Source: Amycolatopsis arida | GTDB lineage: Bacteria; Actinomycetota; Actinomycetes; Mycobacteriales; Pseudonocardiaceae | NCBI RefSeq assembly: GCF_900115565.1 | Contig: NZ_FOWW01000011.1 | Span: forward strand, 1-64,000 | Length of the DNA: 64,000 nt | Reading direction: 5' to 3' | Part shown: positions 39,415 to 54,445 of the stretch, piece after piece | Layout of the letters: each line of letters begins with the position of its first letter | Position numbering within the stretch: position 1 is the stretch's first letter | Made by a program: the position numbers and the translations under genes | The notes under the pieces: generated by a model | What the model was told of the DNA's origin: nothing | The model's input: the letters and a program-made list of their open reading frames with translations, nothing else | Database searches by the model: none

Positions 39415-40152
39415 TCAGATGCCGCAGCTGGAGGCCGACCAGTAGCGGCTGGAGCGGTGGTCGACGTGGGTGTGGTCGTTGTGCCCCGGGAAGCCCGGGC
39501 CGAGGATGCCGTTGAAGCCGTGGTTGCGCGCCTGCTTGGCCAGGGTGCACAGGGAGTGCGGGCCGGAGCCGAGGTCGACCGCGTCGCCGTAGAGGTGGCG
39601 GCTGCTCGGCGCGCCGCCGACCGCGTCGTTGCACGCGTGGCTGCGGAACCCGCTGGTCACCCGGATGGCCTGGTCGCCGAGCGCGTGCCGCATGGCCTGC
39701 AGCTTCCACATCGAGACCAGCGCGTTGGCGCGGGCCGTGGCCGCCGACACCGCGCCACCCGACCACGTCGAGTTGCACCTGTTCAGCTCCGCGTAGGAGA
39801 AGTTCACCGGGGTGCAGTCGTCGTCCTGGAGGGCGTAGATCTTGCCGAACGTCGCCGGCCCGGCGATGCCGTCGGCGCCGAGGCCGTAGGCCTGCTGGAA
39901 GCGGGTGACGGCCGCCTTCGTGGCCGGGCCGTAGTCACCGTCGAGCGCCAGCACGTTGCCGTAGCCGGGATAGCCCGAGACCCGGATCTGCAGGTGCCGC
40001 ACGTCCTCGCCGGACATGCCCTGCGACAGGGTGCGGTTCCAGGTGTAACAGCCGTCGGCCGTGGCGGGAGCGGCGGTGACCACCGCGCCGACGAAACTGG
40101 TCGCGACGGCGAGCAGCAGGCCGGCGAGCAGTCGCGCGATCCGTCTGGACAT
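39415..40152 (-). CDS. Secreted M15-type D-Ala-D-Ala carboxypeptidase with peptidoglycan-binding domain
   Basis: The protein should trim cell-wall peptides. The 245-aa product has a signal peptide (RRIARLLAGLLLAVATSFV, cleavage near APATA), then a peptidoglycan-binding domain (SGEDVRHLQIRV, LDGDYGPATKAAVTRFQ). The M15 zinc domain has SRHLYGDAVDLG (His and Asp ligands) and DHTHVDH (second His). Six or so cysteines suggest disulfides. The ATG at 40152 has GGAGG. A longer frame adds 10 residues. It resembles Streptomyces zinc D-Ala-D-Ala carboxypeptidases and is divergent from a VanX-like gene. Confidence 0.88.
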   Translation of the reverse strand: MSRRIARLLAGLLLAVATSFVGAVVTAAPATADGCYTWNRTLSQGMSGEDVRHLQIRVSGYPGYGNVLALDGDYGPATKAAVTRFQQAYGLGADGIAGPATFGKIYALQDDDCTPVNFSYAELNRCNSTWSGGAVSAATARANALVSMWKLQAMRHALGDQAIRVTSGFRSHACNDAVGGAPSSRHLYGDAVDLGSGPHSLCTLAKQARNHGFNGILGPGFPGHNDHTHVDHRSSRYWSASSCGI

Positions 40153-40187
40153 GAGACCTCCACCTACTCGAACGAGTGACACCCGGA

Positions 40188-40216
40188 AGCCTGAAGTAAC
40201 ACCGGAACTCAGTCAA
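40188..40216 (-). promoter_or_regulatory. Candidate promoter of the M15 carboxypeptidase gene
   Basis: TTGACT, a 17-bp spacer and CAGGCT lie about 36 bp before the ATG in the divergent gap. A small ACTCG-AA-CGAGT inverted repeat at 40166-40177 follows the -10 box and could be an operator. A T7 run at 40245-40251 sits before the opposite gene. Confidence 0.45.
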
Positions 40217-40281
40217 CGATTGACGCACAAATGGACCATAAGGGCTTTTTTTCACGGCCGCTGGCCTGCTAAGACAGGGGC

Positions 40282-41103
40282 ATGACCCGGCTTTCCGCCC
40301 GGCGGCTGCGCGGCCTGGCCTGCGCCGCCACCCTCGCCGTCCTCGCCGTGACCACCGTCGGCACCCCGCCCGCGACCGCGTCGTCGAGCCTCTCCTCCGG
40401 GCGCGCGCCGGCCGACTTCGTCGCGCTGCGCGACGTCGAGCCCACGATCCTCGAGGAGATGCGCTACACCGGCCCGCACAACTTCGTGGGTCGCCGGATC
40501 CGCGGGTACCTCGAACCGGTGTGCCTGCTCACCCGGCCGGCGGCCGAGGCGTTGCAGGCGGCACAGCGGCGCCTGCTCGACCGCGGGTACACGCTGAAGG
40601 TCTACGACTGCTTCCGGCCGCAGCGGGCGGTGGATCACTTCGTGCGCTGGGCACGCAACCCGTTCGACCGGCGGATGAAGGCGGAGTTCTACCCCAATGT
40701 CGACAAGTCGAGACTATTCGAGGAGGGGTACATCGCCGAGAGGTCGGGGCACAGCCGCGGCAGCACGGTGGACCTCACGCTGGTGAAGCTGCCGGTGCGG
40801 CCGCAGCGGCCGTACCGGCCGGGCGAACCGCTGGTCCCGTGCTTCGCACCCGTCGGTGAGCGCTTCCCGGACAACAGCGTCGACATGGGCACCGGCTTCG
40901 ACTGCTTCGACACGCTGTCCCACACCGACGACTCCCGCATCACCGGTGCCGCGCGCGAGCACCGGGATCTGCTGCGCGACACGCTCGCCGCGGTCGGCTT
41001 CCGGAACCTCCCGGAGGAGTGGTGGCACTTCACCTTCCGGGACGAGCCGTACCCCGACACCTACTTCGACTTCCCGGTGACCCGCCACGCGCTCCCCCAC
41101 TGA
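40282..41103 (+). CDS. Secreted D-Ala-D-Ala dipeptidase, VanX-like (M15D)
   Basis: The 273-aa protein has a signal peptide ending near ATASS. Its VanX-family metal site shows SGHSRGSTVDLTL (SxHxxGxxxD) and EEWWHF (ExxWH). VanX-type enzymes split D-Ala-D-Ala dipeptide using zinc; secreted relatives often recycle wall peptides rather than give vancomycin resistance. AGGGG precedes the ATG. No vanH, vanA or vanRS genes are nearby, so a resistance role is not supported. Confidence 0.88.
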   Translation: MTRLSARRLRGLACAATLAVLAVTTVGTPPATASSSLSSGRAPADFVALRDVEPTILEEMRYTGPHNFVGRRIRGYLEPVCLLTRPAAEALQAAQRRLLDRGYTLKVYDCFRPQRAVDHFVRWARNPFDRRMKAEFYPNVDKSRLFEEGYIAERSGHSRGSTVDLTLVKLPVRPQRPYRPGEPLVPCFAPVGERFPDNSVDMGTGFDCFDTLSHTDDSRITGAAREHRDLLRDTLAAVGFRNLPEEWWHFTFRDEPYPDTYFDFPVTRHALPH

Positions 41104-41260
41104 CCGTCACGGCGCGGCGGTCCCGCTTGGTTCGCGGCGGCGCGGACGATCGGGCCGGCTGTCGCGCACCGCCGGTCACCGCGGTCCCACTCGGCGCACG
41201 GGGGTGGCCACTGGGCGGTCCAGCCAACACCAGGGCCGCACCGCGACCAGACTCGGGGTC

Positions 41261-42112
41261 ATGGGACTTCTCGACGGCAAGGCCGTGGTGATCACCGGTG
41301 CGGGGCAGGGGTTGGGCAGGGCCTACGCCGAGCACGCGGCGAGGGCGGGCGCGTCAGTGCTGGTCAACGACGTGGAAGGGGAGCTCGCCGAGCGGGTGGC
41401 CCGGGGCATCCTGGCGTCCGGCGGGCGGGCCGTGGCGGATGTGGGGTCGGTGGCCGACCCCGACTATGCCGGCGTGATGGTGGGCCGCTGCGTCGCGCAG
41501 CTCGGCGGCCTCGACGGGCTGGTCAACAACGCCGCGGTGGTCCACCACGCGCCGCCGTGGCGGGACGACCCCGAACGGCTGCGGGCGGTGATCGAGGTCA
41601 ACGTGCTCGGCTCGATGTACTGCGGCACCGCCGCGGCCAGGGCGATGCACGCCGCCGGGCGCGGTGGGGTCATCGTGAACGTGGCGTCCGGCTCGATGCT
41701 CGGCCAGGAGAAGGCCGCGGCCTACTCCGCGTCGAAGGGCGCGGTCGCGTCGATGACCGCCTCGTGGGCCGTGGACCTGGCCGAGCACGGGATCCGGGTG
41801 AACGCGATCTGCCCGCTGGCCTGGACGAAGCTGATGCGCGAGGACCCGAAGGCGCACCAGCGCTCCGGCCCGGCCGCCACCCCCGAGCGGATCGCCCCGC
41901 TGGTGACCTACCTGCTCAGCGACCTGTCGGTGGGGATCACCGGGCAACTCATCCGGTTCATCGGCGAGACGCTGCACATCGTCCGCCAGCCCGCCGTGAA
42001 GGAACCGGTGTTGCGCCGGGACCGGTGGGAGGTCGAGGACATCGCCCGCGCCTTCGCCGGCGAGCTCGCCGGCGCACTCGAACCACCCCCGGCCACCCGC
42101 TGGGGCCGCTAG
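41261..42112 (+). CDS. Short-chain dehydrogenase/reductase
   Basis: The 283-aa protein has the Rossmann TGAGQGLG motif at about residues 13-20, NNAAV, catalytic Ser in VASGSM and the YSASK active site (Tyr-x-x-x-Lys). The ATG at 41261 is chosen because MGLLDGKAVVITGAG is the usual SDR start. The substrate cannot be told. The C-terminal 70 residues (IRFIGETLHIVRQP, VLRRDRWEVEDIA) resemble SDRs of lipid or steroid metabolism, but this is weak. It is convergent with rpoC. Confidence 0.85.
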   Translation: MGLLDGKAVVITGAGQGLGRAYAEHAARAGASVLVNDVEGELAERVARGILASGGRAVADVGSVADPDYAGVMVGRCVAQLGGLDGLVNNAAVVHHAPPWRDDPERLRAVIEVNVLGSMYCGTAAARAMHAAGRGGVIVNVASGSMLGQEKAAAYSASKGAVASMTASWAVDLAEHGIRVNAICPLAWTKLMREDPKAHQRSGPAATPERIAPLVTYLLSDLSVGITGQLIRFIGETLHIVRQPAVKEPVLRRDRWEVEDIARAFAGELAGALEPPPATRWGR

Positions 42113-42173
42113 AACCGCGGGCCGCCACGGTTCGGGGACGGAACGGACGACCGCGCGGTGGGCAGGAAAGCGC

Positions 42174-42207
42174 GGGAGCCCCCGACCGGACCCGGTCGGG
42201 GGCTCCC
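42174..42207. terminator. Strong bidirectional terminator between SDR gene and rpoC
   Basis: A perfect 15-bp stem (GGGAGCCCCCGACCG/CGGTCGGGGGCTCCC) with a GACC loop lies between two convergent genes, 16 nt beyond the rpoC stop. On the minus strand it is followed by GCGCTTTCC. It probably ends the rpoBC transcript. Confidence 0.8.
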
Positions 42208-42222
42208 GTGTCGACCTGCGGC

Positions 42223-46137
<3,915 letters not shown>

Positions 46138-46284
46138 GGGACTAGTCCGCCTCCCCGGAATTTTGGTGTTGTTGCGTTACTGAGCAACAGTTACGACTCA
46201 TGGCTTCCTTTGGTCGCCTACCGTCACGGTCCCCTGAGGTCCCGTTGGGTAGGGCCTGACTTCGGGCGGTCACTGGACTGGCAA

Positions 46285-49797
<3,513 letters not shown>

Positions 49798-49931
49798 GAT
49801 GCGTCCTTCCGGGGACATAGCGGTTGCGCAGCCGCGTTAGCAACTGGTAACACGTGCTGTCAAGGGTGCGGTGGTGCCACCATCCTAGCTACCGCGTTTG
49901 GGCAGCCTGAAAGTGGGCAGCGCAAAGAAGC

Positions 49932-49960
49932 AGTCTAGCCCCTGAGACGGCGCCTGTCGA
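49932..49960 (-). promoter_or_regulatory. Candidate main rpoBC promoter
   Basis: On the minus strand TCGACA, a 17-bp spacer and TAGACT make a near-consensus SigA promoter, giving a leader of about 130 nt. A second hexamer TAGGAT at 49882-49887, and TTGACA at about 49856-49861, lie closer to the start and may be further promoters. Confidence 0.6.
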
Positions 49961-50022
49961 GGGGGCCTCCCGTCGCCGCCCCGGTACAGGGACGGGGCCC
50001 GGCCTCCTGCCGCGTTCCAGCG

Positions 50023-50952
50023 TCAGTCCCAGACGCCGGATCTCTCGCTACCGTCTCGTCTCCCGGCTCGCCTCCCGCATGAGCGATGCCATCGGCAGTA
50101 AGCGTGACCGCACTCCGTCCGGGAGTCAAGCTCCCACGCGCGGTGGCACGCGGTTGGCGGAGTCCGCGCGGACCGGATCGCCGGGTTCGGCCTGGTCAGT
50201 ATGGTTTCGGATCCGGTACGGGCTCGCTCGAGAGCCGCTCGGCCCGCTGCCGGAGCAGCGCGATCTGCGCACCCCCCCCCCGTGAACTTTCCCCGGCGCG
50301 TCGACCGCTGCCCGGGGTGCCTTCGGTACCGGAGGGTGGCCGCGGGAACGTGGACCCCGGCGGCGGCCGCGGAGGCGGCCAGCAGCAGGCCGGTGTCCTC
50401 CATCCCGCGCAGCGCCATCCAGCCGCCGAGCCGGAGCAGCAGGTCGCGGCGCCACAGCACCCCGGCCGGGTGCACGGGAACGCGGCGCGGGTCGTGGCGC
50501 CAGATTCGAAGCAGCTCGCCCCTGGCGAGCCGGCCCGGTCGCACGTCGAGCGCATGCTCGCGCAGGGTGCCGTCCGGCAACAGGTCGCGGGCATGTCCGA
50601 CGGCGAACCCCGCGTCGGGGTGCTCCCGCAGCGCCGCGGCGAGGACGGTCAGCGCGTCCGGCTCCAGCTCGTCGTCGGCGTCGAGGTTCTGCACGAGGTC
50701 CGCCTCGGCCCGGCCCAGCGCGATGTTGCGGGCCACCGCCGGCCCCTCCCGGGTGCCGTGCGCGTCGAGGCGCACCCGCGGGTCGTCCGCCGCGCCGCAG
50801 GCGGCCAACGCGGCCGTGACGGCGGTGGCGGGGCCGTCCACCTGCACCAGCCACGTCCAGTCCCGGTGCCGCTGGGCGCGCACCGAGGCCCAGGCGGCCG
50901 GCAGGAAGGGCGCGTAGGCGGCGTGCACGGCGGTGACCACGTCGACACGCAT
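50023..50952 (-). CDS. Family 2 glycosyltransferase, C-terminal frame disturbed by C10 tract
   Basis: The N-terminal ~225 residues form a GT-A fold (MRVDVVTAVHAAYAPFLPAA start, NLDADDELEPDAL with a DxD-type motif, GGWMALRGMEDTGLLL). After a run of ten C/G bases (50272-50281) the listed frame becomes Arg/Ser/Cys-rich and unlike a GT. With one base fewer in the tract the frame reads GGGAQIALLRQRAERL and stops at 50196, a natural ending. So the tail is probably a sequencing error or a phase-variable slip. The acceptor sugar or lipid is unknown. Confidence 0.75.
   Translation of the reverse strand: MRVDVVTAVHAAYAPFLPAAWASVRAQRHRDWTWLVQVDGPATAVTAALAACGAADDPRVRLDAHGTREGPAVARNIALGRAEADLVQNLDADDELEPDALTVLAAALREHPDAGFAVGHARDLLPDGTLREHALDVRPGRLARGELLRIWRHDPRRVPVHPAGVLWRRDLLLRLGGWMALRGMEDTGLLLAASAAAAGVHVPAATLRYRRHPGQRSTRRGKFTGGGCADRAAPAAGRAALERARTGSETILTRPNPAIRSARTPPTACHRAWELDSRTECGHAYCRWHRSCGRRAGRRDGSERSGVWD
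50272..50281. repeat. C10 homopolymer in glycosyltransferase gene
   Basis: Ten consecutive C bases (G on the coding strand) sit at the point where the reading frame of the glycosyltransferase loses its normal end. Tracts of this length slip in replication and are error-prone in sequencing. Confidence 0.85.
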
Positions 50953-51028
50953 GCGCCGTGTGTACCACCATGATCACGGCTCGTGCGCCGGCCACGTGGC
51001 GCGCCTCACGAGGGGACCGAGGGGAGAC

Positions 51029-52273
51029 ATGACCGAACCGATCGTGACCGAGCTGGCCGAGGCGGCGGCCGCGGGAACCAGGGAGCTGGACCGGGTCTGC
51101 GACCGGATCGCCAGGGAGCTGCTGGCGGACGGCACCGAGCCGCCGTTCGAGGTGCGCTCCGCCGACTTCGCCGGCGACGCCCTGCTCATCTGCGCCGACC
51201 GCTACTGGTACTGGCGGTTCCTCGATCGCCCTTCGGTGTCCACCGCGGCGGCGTGCGCCCGGTGGCTGCACGCGCACGTGGCGGGGGACGCGCGGACCGA
51301 GGTGGCCGAGAAGTGGGCGCTCGGGTACGCCTTCGTCACCAAGGACAGCGTGGAGTCCGGGACCGAGATCGAGGCCGCGACCGGCGCCGTGATGGACGGC
51401 GACCACGGCTCCGCCGACATCGCCTACTTCGCCGCCCTCTACCACGCCGGCAAGCTGCGGGCGAACTTCGGCTTCGACGAGCTCGACCGGTTCCTCGACG
51501 CCTCGCTGCTGGCGCTGGCCGCCGGCGAGCACCGGGAGGATCCCCTGTTCGTCGCGCTGCGGGCGTTCTCCGCGTTCGGCCGCACGGCGATCACGAGCAG
51601 GCACGCGGTGGCGCTGTTCGAGCGGGCGTGGCACGACCCGCGACGCACCCGGCACGTGGTCGACGTGTGCCTCAACGGGTTGTGGGTGGCCCGGCCGTTC
51701 GACGGCCAGGGCGAGTTGCTGCGCGACCGGGCGCTGGAGGCGGTGCGCTGCCACCCGGGCGACCACGTCTTCCACTACCGGCTGGCGGTCGGGCACCGGA
51801 TGTGCGAGAACCACGACGCGGCGCTGGACGACATCGACGAGGCATTGGCCCTGCTGCCGGCGATCGGCCGGCGGGGCAGCCACAAGCAGCTCCAGGAGCA
51901 GTACCTGGCCGAGCGCAACACCATCCGGGACGAGCGCCGGCGGGCGGAGTGGATGGCCGAGCAGCGGGAGCTGGTCGACCGGCTCGTCGCGGACAACGCG
52001 GCGCTGCGCCGCACCGTGCAGTCCACCCCGGTGCGGACCATCGAGGTGGTGGCGCTGTTCACCGCGGCGATCGCGTTCGCCGTGGGGTCGTTGCAGGTGA
52101 CGCTCACCGGGGCGCTGCCGCTGCGCGACCGTGCCGTGCTGCTCGGCCTGTTCGGCGCGGGGCTGCTGCTGTTCGCGCTGCTCGTCGTCGGCGCGACCTG
52201 GTTCATCACCCAGGTGCGGCAGGGGACCGACCCCGCGGTCGGGGGATCGGCACCGCCGGAGGTCGGCCGGTGA
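51029..52273 (+). CDS. Unknown protein with helical N-domain and two C-terminal membrane helices
   Basis: The 414-aa protein begins MTEPIVTELAEAAAAGTREL after GGGGAG. The first ~310 residues are helical, with tetratricopeptide-like repetition (for example FHYRLAVGHRMCENHDAALDDIDEALALLP). A coiled stretch (EQRELVDRLVADNAALRRTV) leads into two membrane helices at about residues 345-365 and 375-400. No family name is secure. It overlaps the next gene by 4 nt (GTGA). Confidence 0.75.
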   Translation: MTEPIVTELAEAAAAGTRELDRVCDRIARELLADGTEPPFEVRSADFAGDALLICADRYWYWRFLDRPSVSTAAACARWLHAHVAGDARTEVAEKWALGYAFVTKDSVESGTEIEAATGAVMDGDHGSADIAYFAALYHAGKLRANFGFDELDRFLDASLLALAAGEHREDPLFVALRAFSAFGRTAITSRHAVALFERAWHDPRRTRHVVDVCLNGLWVARPFDGQGELLRDRALEAVRCHPGDHVFHYRLAVGHRMCENHDAALDDIDEALALLPAIGRRGSHKQLQEQYLAERNTIRDERRRAEWMAEQRELVDRLVADNAALRRTVQSTPVRTIEVVALFTAAIAFAVGSLQVTLTGALPLRDRAVLLGLFGAGLLLFALLVVGATWFITQVRQGTDPAVGGSAPPEVGR

Positions 52274-52482
52274 GCGGGTGGCGGCGGTCGGTGTTCCGGA
52301 TCCTGCGCGGCGCGGCCGTGTTCCTGCTGCTGTTCCCGGTGCTGCTCGGCGCCTTCCGCGACGAGAGCGAGGGACTGACCGGCAGCGCCTGGGGCCTGGC
52401 CGCGGGCGTGGCCCTGCCCATGGCGGTGACCTTCGCCCTGGTCTTCGGGCCGAAGGACCCGCGGGGCGGCACCGAGCGGTAG
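52270..52482 (+). CDS. Small membrane protein coupled to the 51029 gene (70 aa)
   Basis: The GTG overlaps the previous stop as GTGA. The 70-aa product has two hydrophobic helices (FLLLFPVLLGAF and GLAAGVALPMAVTFALVF). No family is recognised. The coupling suggests that both proteins act together in the membrane. Confidence 0.65.
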   Translation: MSGWRRSVFRILRGAAVFLLLFPVLLGAFRDESEGLTGSAWGLAAGVALPMAVTFALVFGPKDPRGGTER

Positions 52483-52533
52483 CGCGGGACCACCGGGCGA
52501 GCCCGCCGGGTGGAGCGGGCACGCCCGGAAGGC

Positions 52534-53679
52534 TCAGTTGCCGTTCGGCGGGGCGGGCTGCTCGGCGGGCGGCGGCTGTGGCATGTCGTTGTAGGTGTCG
52601 ATCTGGGTGATCTTCCACTTCCCGTCGCGCAGCTCGGCGTTCACCGACAGCTGCGAGCCACCGGCCGAGGTCTTGTTCTCGTCGGTGCGGGTGGAGGTCT
52701 GGTCGACGAACAGCAGCACCTTCGCCCGGTCGCCGTCGAGCATCACGACGCCGCTGCGGCTGACCTTGGTGGTCACCACCATCTTCTGCTCCGGCGCCAG
52801 CCGCTTGACCTCGGCGAACTGCTGCTCGTACTTCGTCCGCACCTCGTCGGTGACCAGCAGGTCCTTCGCCGCGTTCTCGGTCTTGGCGATGTCGTTGTAG
52901 TCGTAGGAGAACAGCGCCTCGACCGCCTCGCTGGTCTGCTGCTTCACCTGGGCGGTGCGGGCCACGTCGATCAGCGCCTTGTTGGCGGTGGCCGCCTCGG
53001 CCTCGCTGCCCTGGATCCGGAAGAACACGGCCAGCGCGGCGAACACCACCGCCGCGGCGAGGAAGACACCGATGAGCACCTTCGGCGAGCGCGCCGTGAC
53101 CGTCCGGCGCGACCCGCCGGCCGCGCGCTGTCGGCCCGCTGCGGCCCCGGCGGCTCGGGCCGCCTCGGCCTCGCTGGTCGGCTTGGTCACGCCGGCGTCC
53201 CGGGTCTTGCGTCGCGGACTCGGCCGGGGCCGCGCCTCCGGCTCGGCCCCGGTCGCGGTGTCCTTCCCGACCTCGGCGCCGGCCTCCGGCTCGGTGTCCG
53301 GCTCGGCCTCGACCGGCGCGGTCCTCGCGGTGGGCCACTCGGGCTCCGCGACGGTCTCCGGCTCCGCGGTGTCGTCGGGCCTCGCCGTGGTGTCAGGCTC
53401 CGCGGTGGTGTCGAGCTCCGCCGTGGTGTCGGGCTCCGCGGTGGTGTTGAGCTCCGCCGTGGACCGGGCATCCGCGGCCGCTTCGACCGGTGTGGTGTCC
53501 TCGGTGGCGCGCTCGGCTGTTGGGTCGGCGGGCCCGGTGGGCTCCTCGGCCGGCTCGGGCCGGGGCCGCGGGCTGGGCCGGGAGTCCTTGCCGGCGGCGG
53601 GCTTGCGCAGGCCGGCGACCCTGGGGCGGCGTGTCGACGCCGGGGCCGGGGTACGCGGGGTGCGACGGGACGGTGTCAC
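52534..53679 (-). CDS. Mce-associated membrane protein (Mas), long repetitive N-terminus
   Basis: Mas proteins are accessory membrane proteins encoded after mceF. The 381-aa product has about 190 N-terminal residues of Pro/Glu/Thr-rich sequence with repeated TTAEPDTTAELD units, one membrane helix at about residues 200-220 (VLIGVFLAAAVVFAALAVFF) and a SnoaL/NTF2-like extracytoplasmic domain ending in Pro-rich sequence. It follows the next Mas gene by 22 nt and is last in the mce operon. Confidence 0.85.
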   Translation of the reverse strand: MTPSRRTPRTPAPASTRRPRVAGLRKPAAGKDSRPSPRPRPEPAEEPTGPADPTAERATEDTTPVEAAADARSTAELNTTAEPDTTAELDTTAEPDTTARPDDTAEPETVAEPEWPTARTAPVEAEPDTEPEAGAEVGKDTATGAEPEARPRPSPRRKTRDAGVTKPTSEAEAARAAGAAAGRQRAAGGSRRTVTARSPKVLIGVFLAAAVVFAALAVFFRIQGSEAEAATANKALIDVARTAQVKQQTSEAVEALFSYDYNDIAKTENAAKDLLVTDEVRTKYEQQFAEVKRLAPEQKMVVTTKVSRSGVVMLDGDRAKVLLFVDQTSTRTDENKTSAGGSQLSVNAELRDGKWKITQIDTYNDMPQPPPAEQPAPPNGN

Positions 53680-53701
53680 CGGATACTCCTCGGACGTTCG
53701 T

Positions 53702-54409
53702 TCACTGGCCGGCGCCGACGACGGGCACGTTGCTGATGCCGGAGACCTTCCACACCTGGTCGCCGCCCTGGTCGACCCGGGTCATCTGGACCTCCATGCG
53801 CATCTGCTTGGTGTTGGTCTTGTCCCCCTGCTCGACCTCCACCTGGATGGCGGCCAGGAAGCGGGCCTTGCCCTCGTGCAGGTTCAACTCGTCGACGGCG
53901 ATGTCGAGCACCTTGGTGGTGGCCGTGGTCTTCGCCTCGGTCATCGCCTTGGTGTAGGCCTCCCGGCTCTCGTCGATCTGCTTGGCGAGCTCCTCGTCGG
54001 ACACCGCCATCGAGCGGTCGAAGAACTCCTTCGGGTTGTTGTGGTCGAGCTCGGTGAACGCCTTGACCGCGGCGCTGCCGACCCGGACCACCTCGTCCCG
54101 CGCGGTGGCCAGCTCGACGTTGTCGTCGGCCTCCGCCACCCACCAGAGCACGCCGAACAGCGCGGCGGCCAGGAACGACGCGACGGCGAGCGCGGCGGAG
54201 CCGAACACCAGCCGTCTCGTCAGCTTCCGGTCCCGCTCGGCCTTGGTCGCGACGGCGTCCGGCTCGGCGAAGCCGGCTGCACCACCGGCCTCCGCGCGGT
54301 CCTCGGCGCCGCTGTCCGCGGGGTGCTCGGCGCCGGTGTCAGCGGGGCGCTCGTCCGCGGTGACCTCGGGGGTCTCCGCGCGGTCGGCCCGCTGCTCGTC
54401 GGAATCCAT
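53702..54409 (-). CDS. Mce-associated membrane protein (Mas)
   Basis: The 235-aa protein has an acidic N-terminal tail, a membrane helix at about residues 68-92 (LVFGSAALAVASFLAAALFG) and a Mas-type soluble domain (EFFDRSMAVSDEELAKQI, then QVWKVSGISNVPVV). It is placed 36 nt after mceF. It is probably needed for stability or activity of the Mce complex, as described for Mas proteins in mycobacteria. Confidence 0.87.
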   Translation of the reverse strand: MDSDEQRADRAETPEVTADERPADTGAEHPADSGAEDRAEAGGAAGFAEPDAVATKAERDRKLTRRLVFGSAALAVASFLAAALFGVLWWVAEADDNVELATARDEVVRVGSAAVKAFTELDHNNPKEFFDRSMAVSDEELAKQIDESREAYTKAMTEAKTTATTKVLDIAVDELNLHEGKARFLAAIQVEVEQGDKTNTKQMRMEVQMTRVDQGGDQVWKVSGISNVPVVGAGQ

Positions 54410-54445
54410 AGCTCTCCAGAGTACGTGGCGGTTGTGTGGTCGCTG

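Noticed and set aside
40282-41103. Vancomycin-resistance vanX
   Set aside because: No vanH, ligase or two-component genes nearby; the product has a signal peptide, unlike resistance VanX, which is cytosolic.
46138-46284. Possible gene or regulatory RNA between rpoB and rpoC
   Set aside because: Only a short GTTGC/GCAAC inverted repeat is seen. It is a normal-length intercistronic gap.
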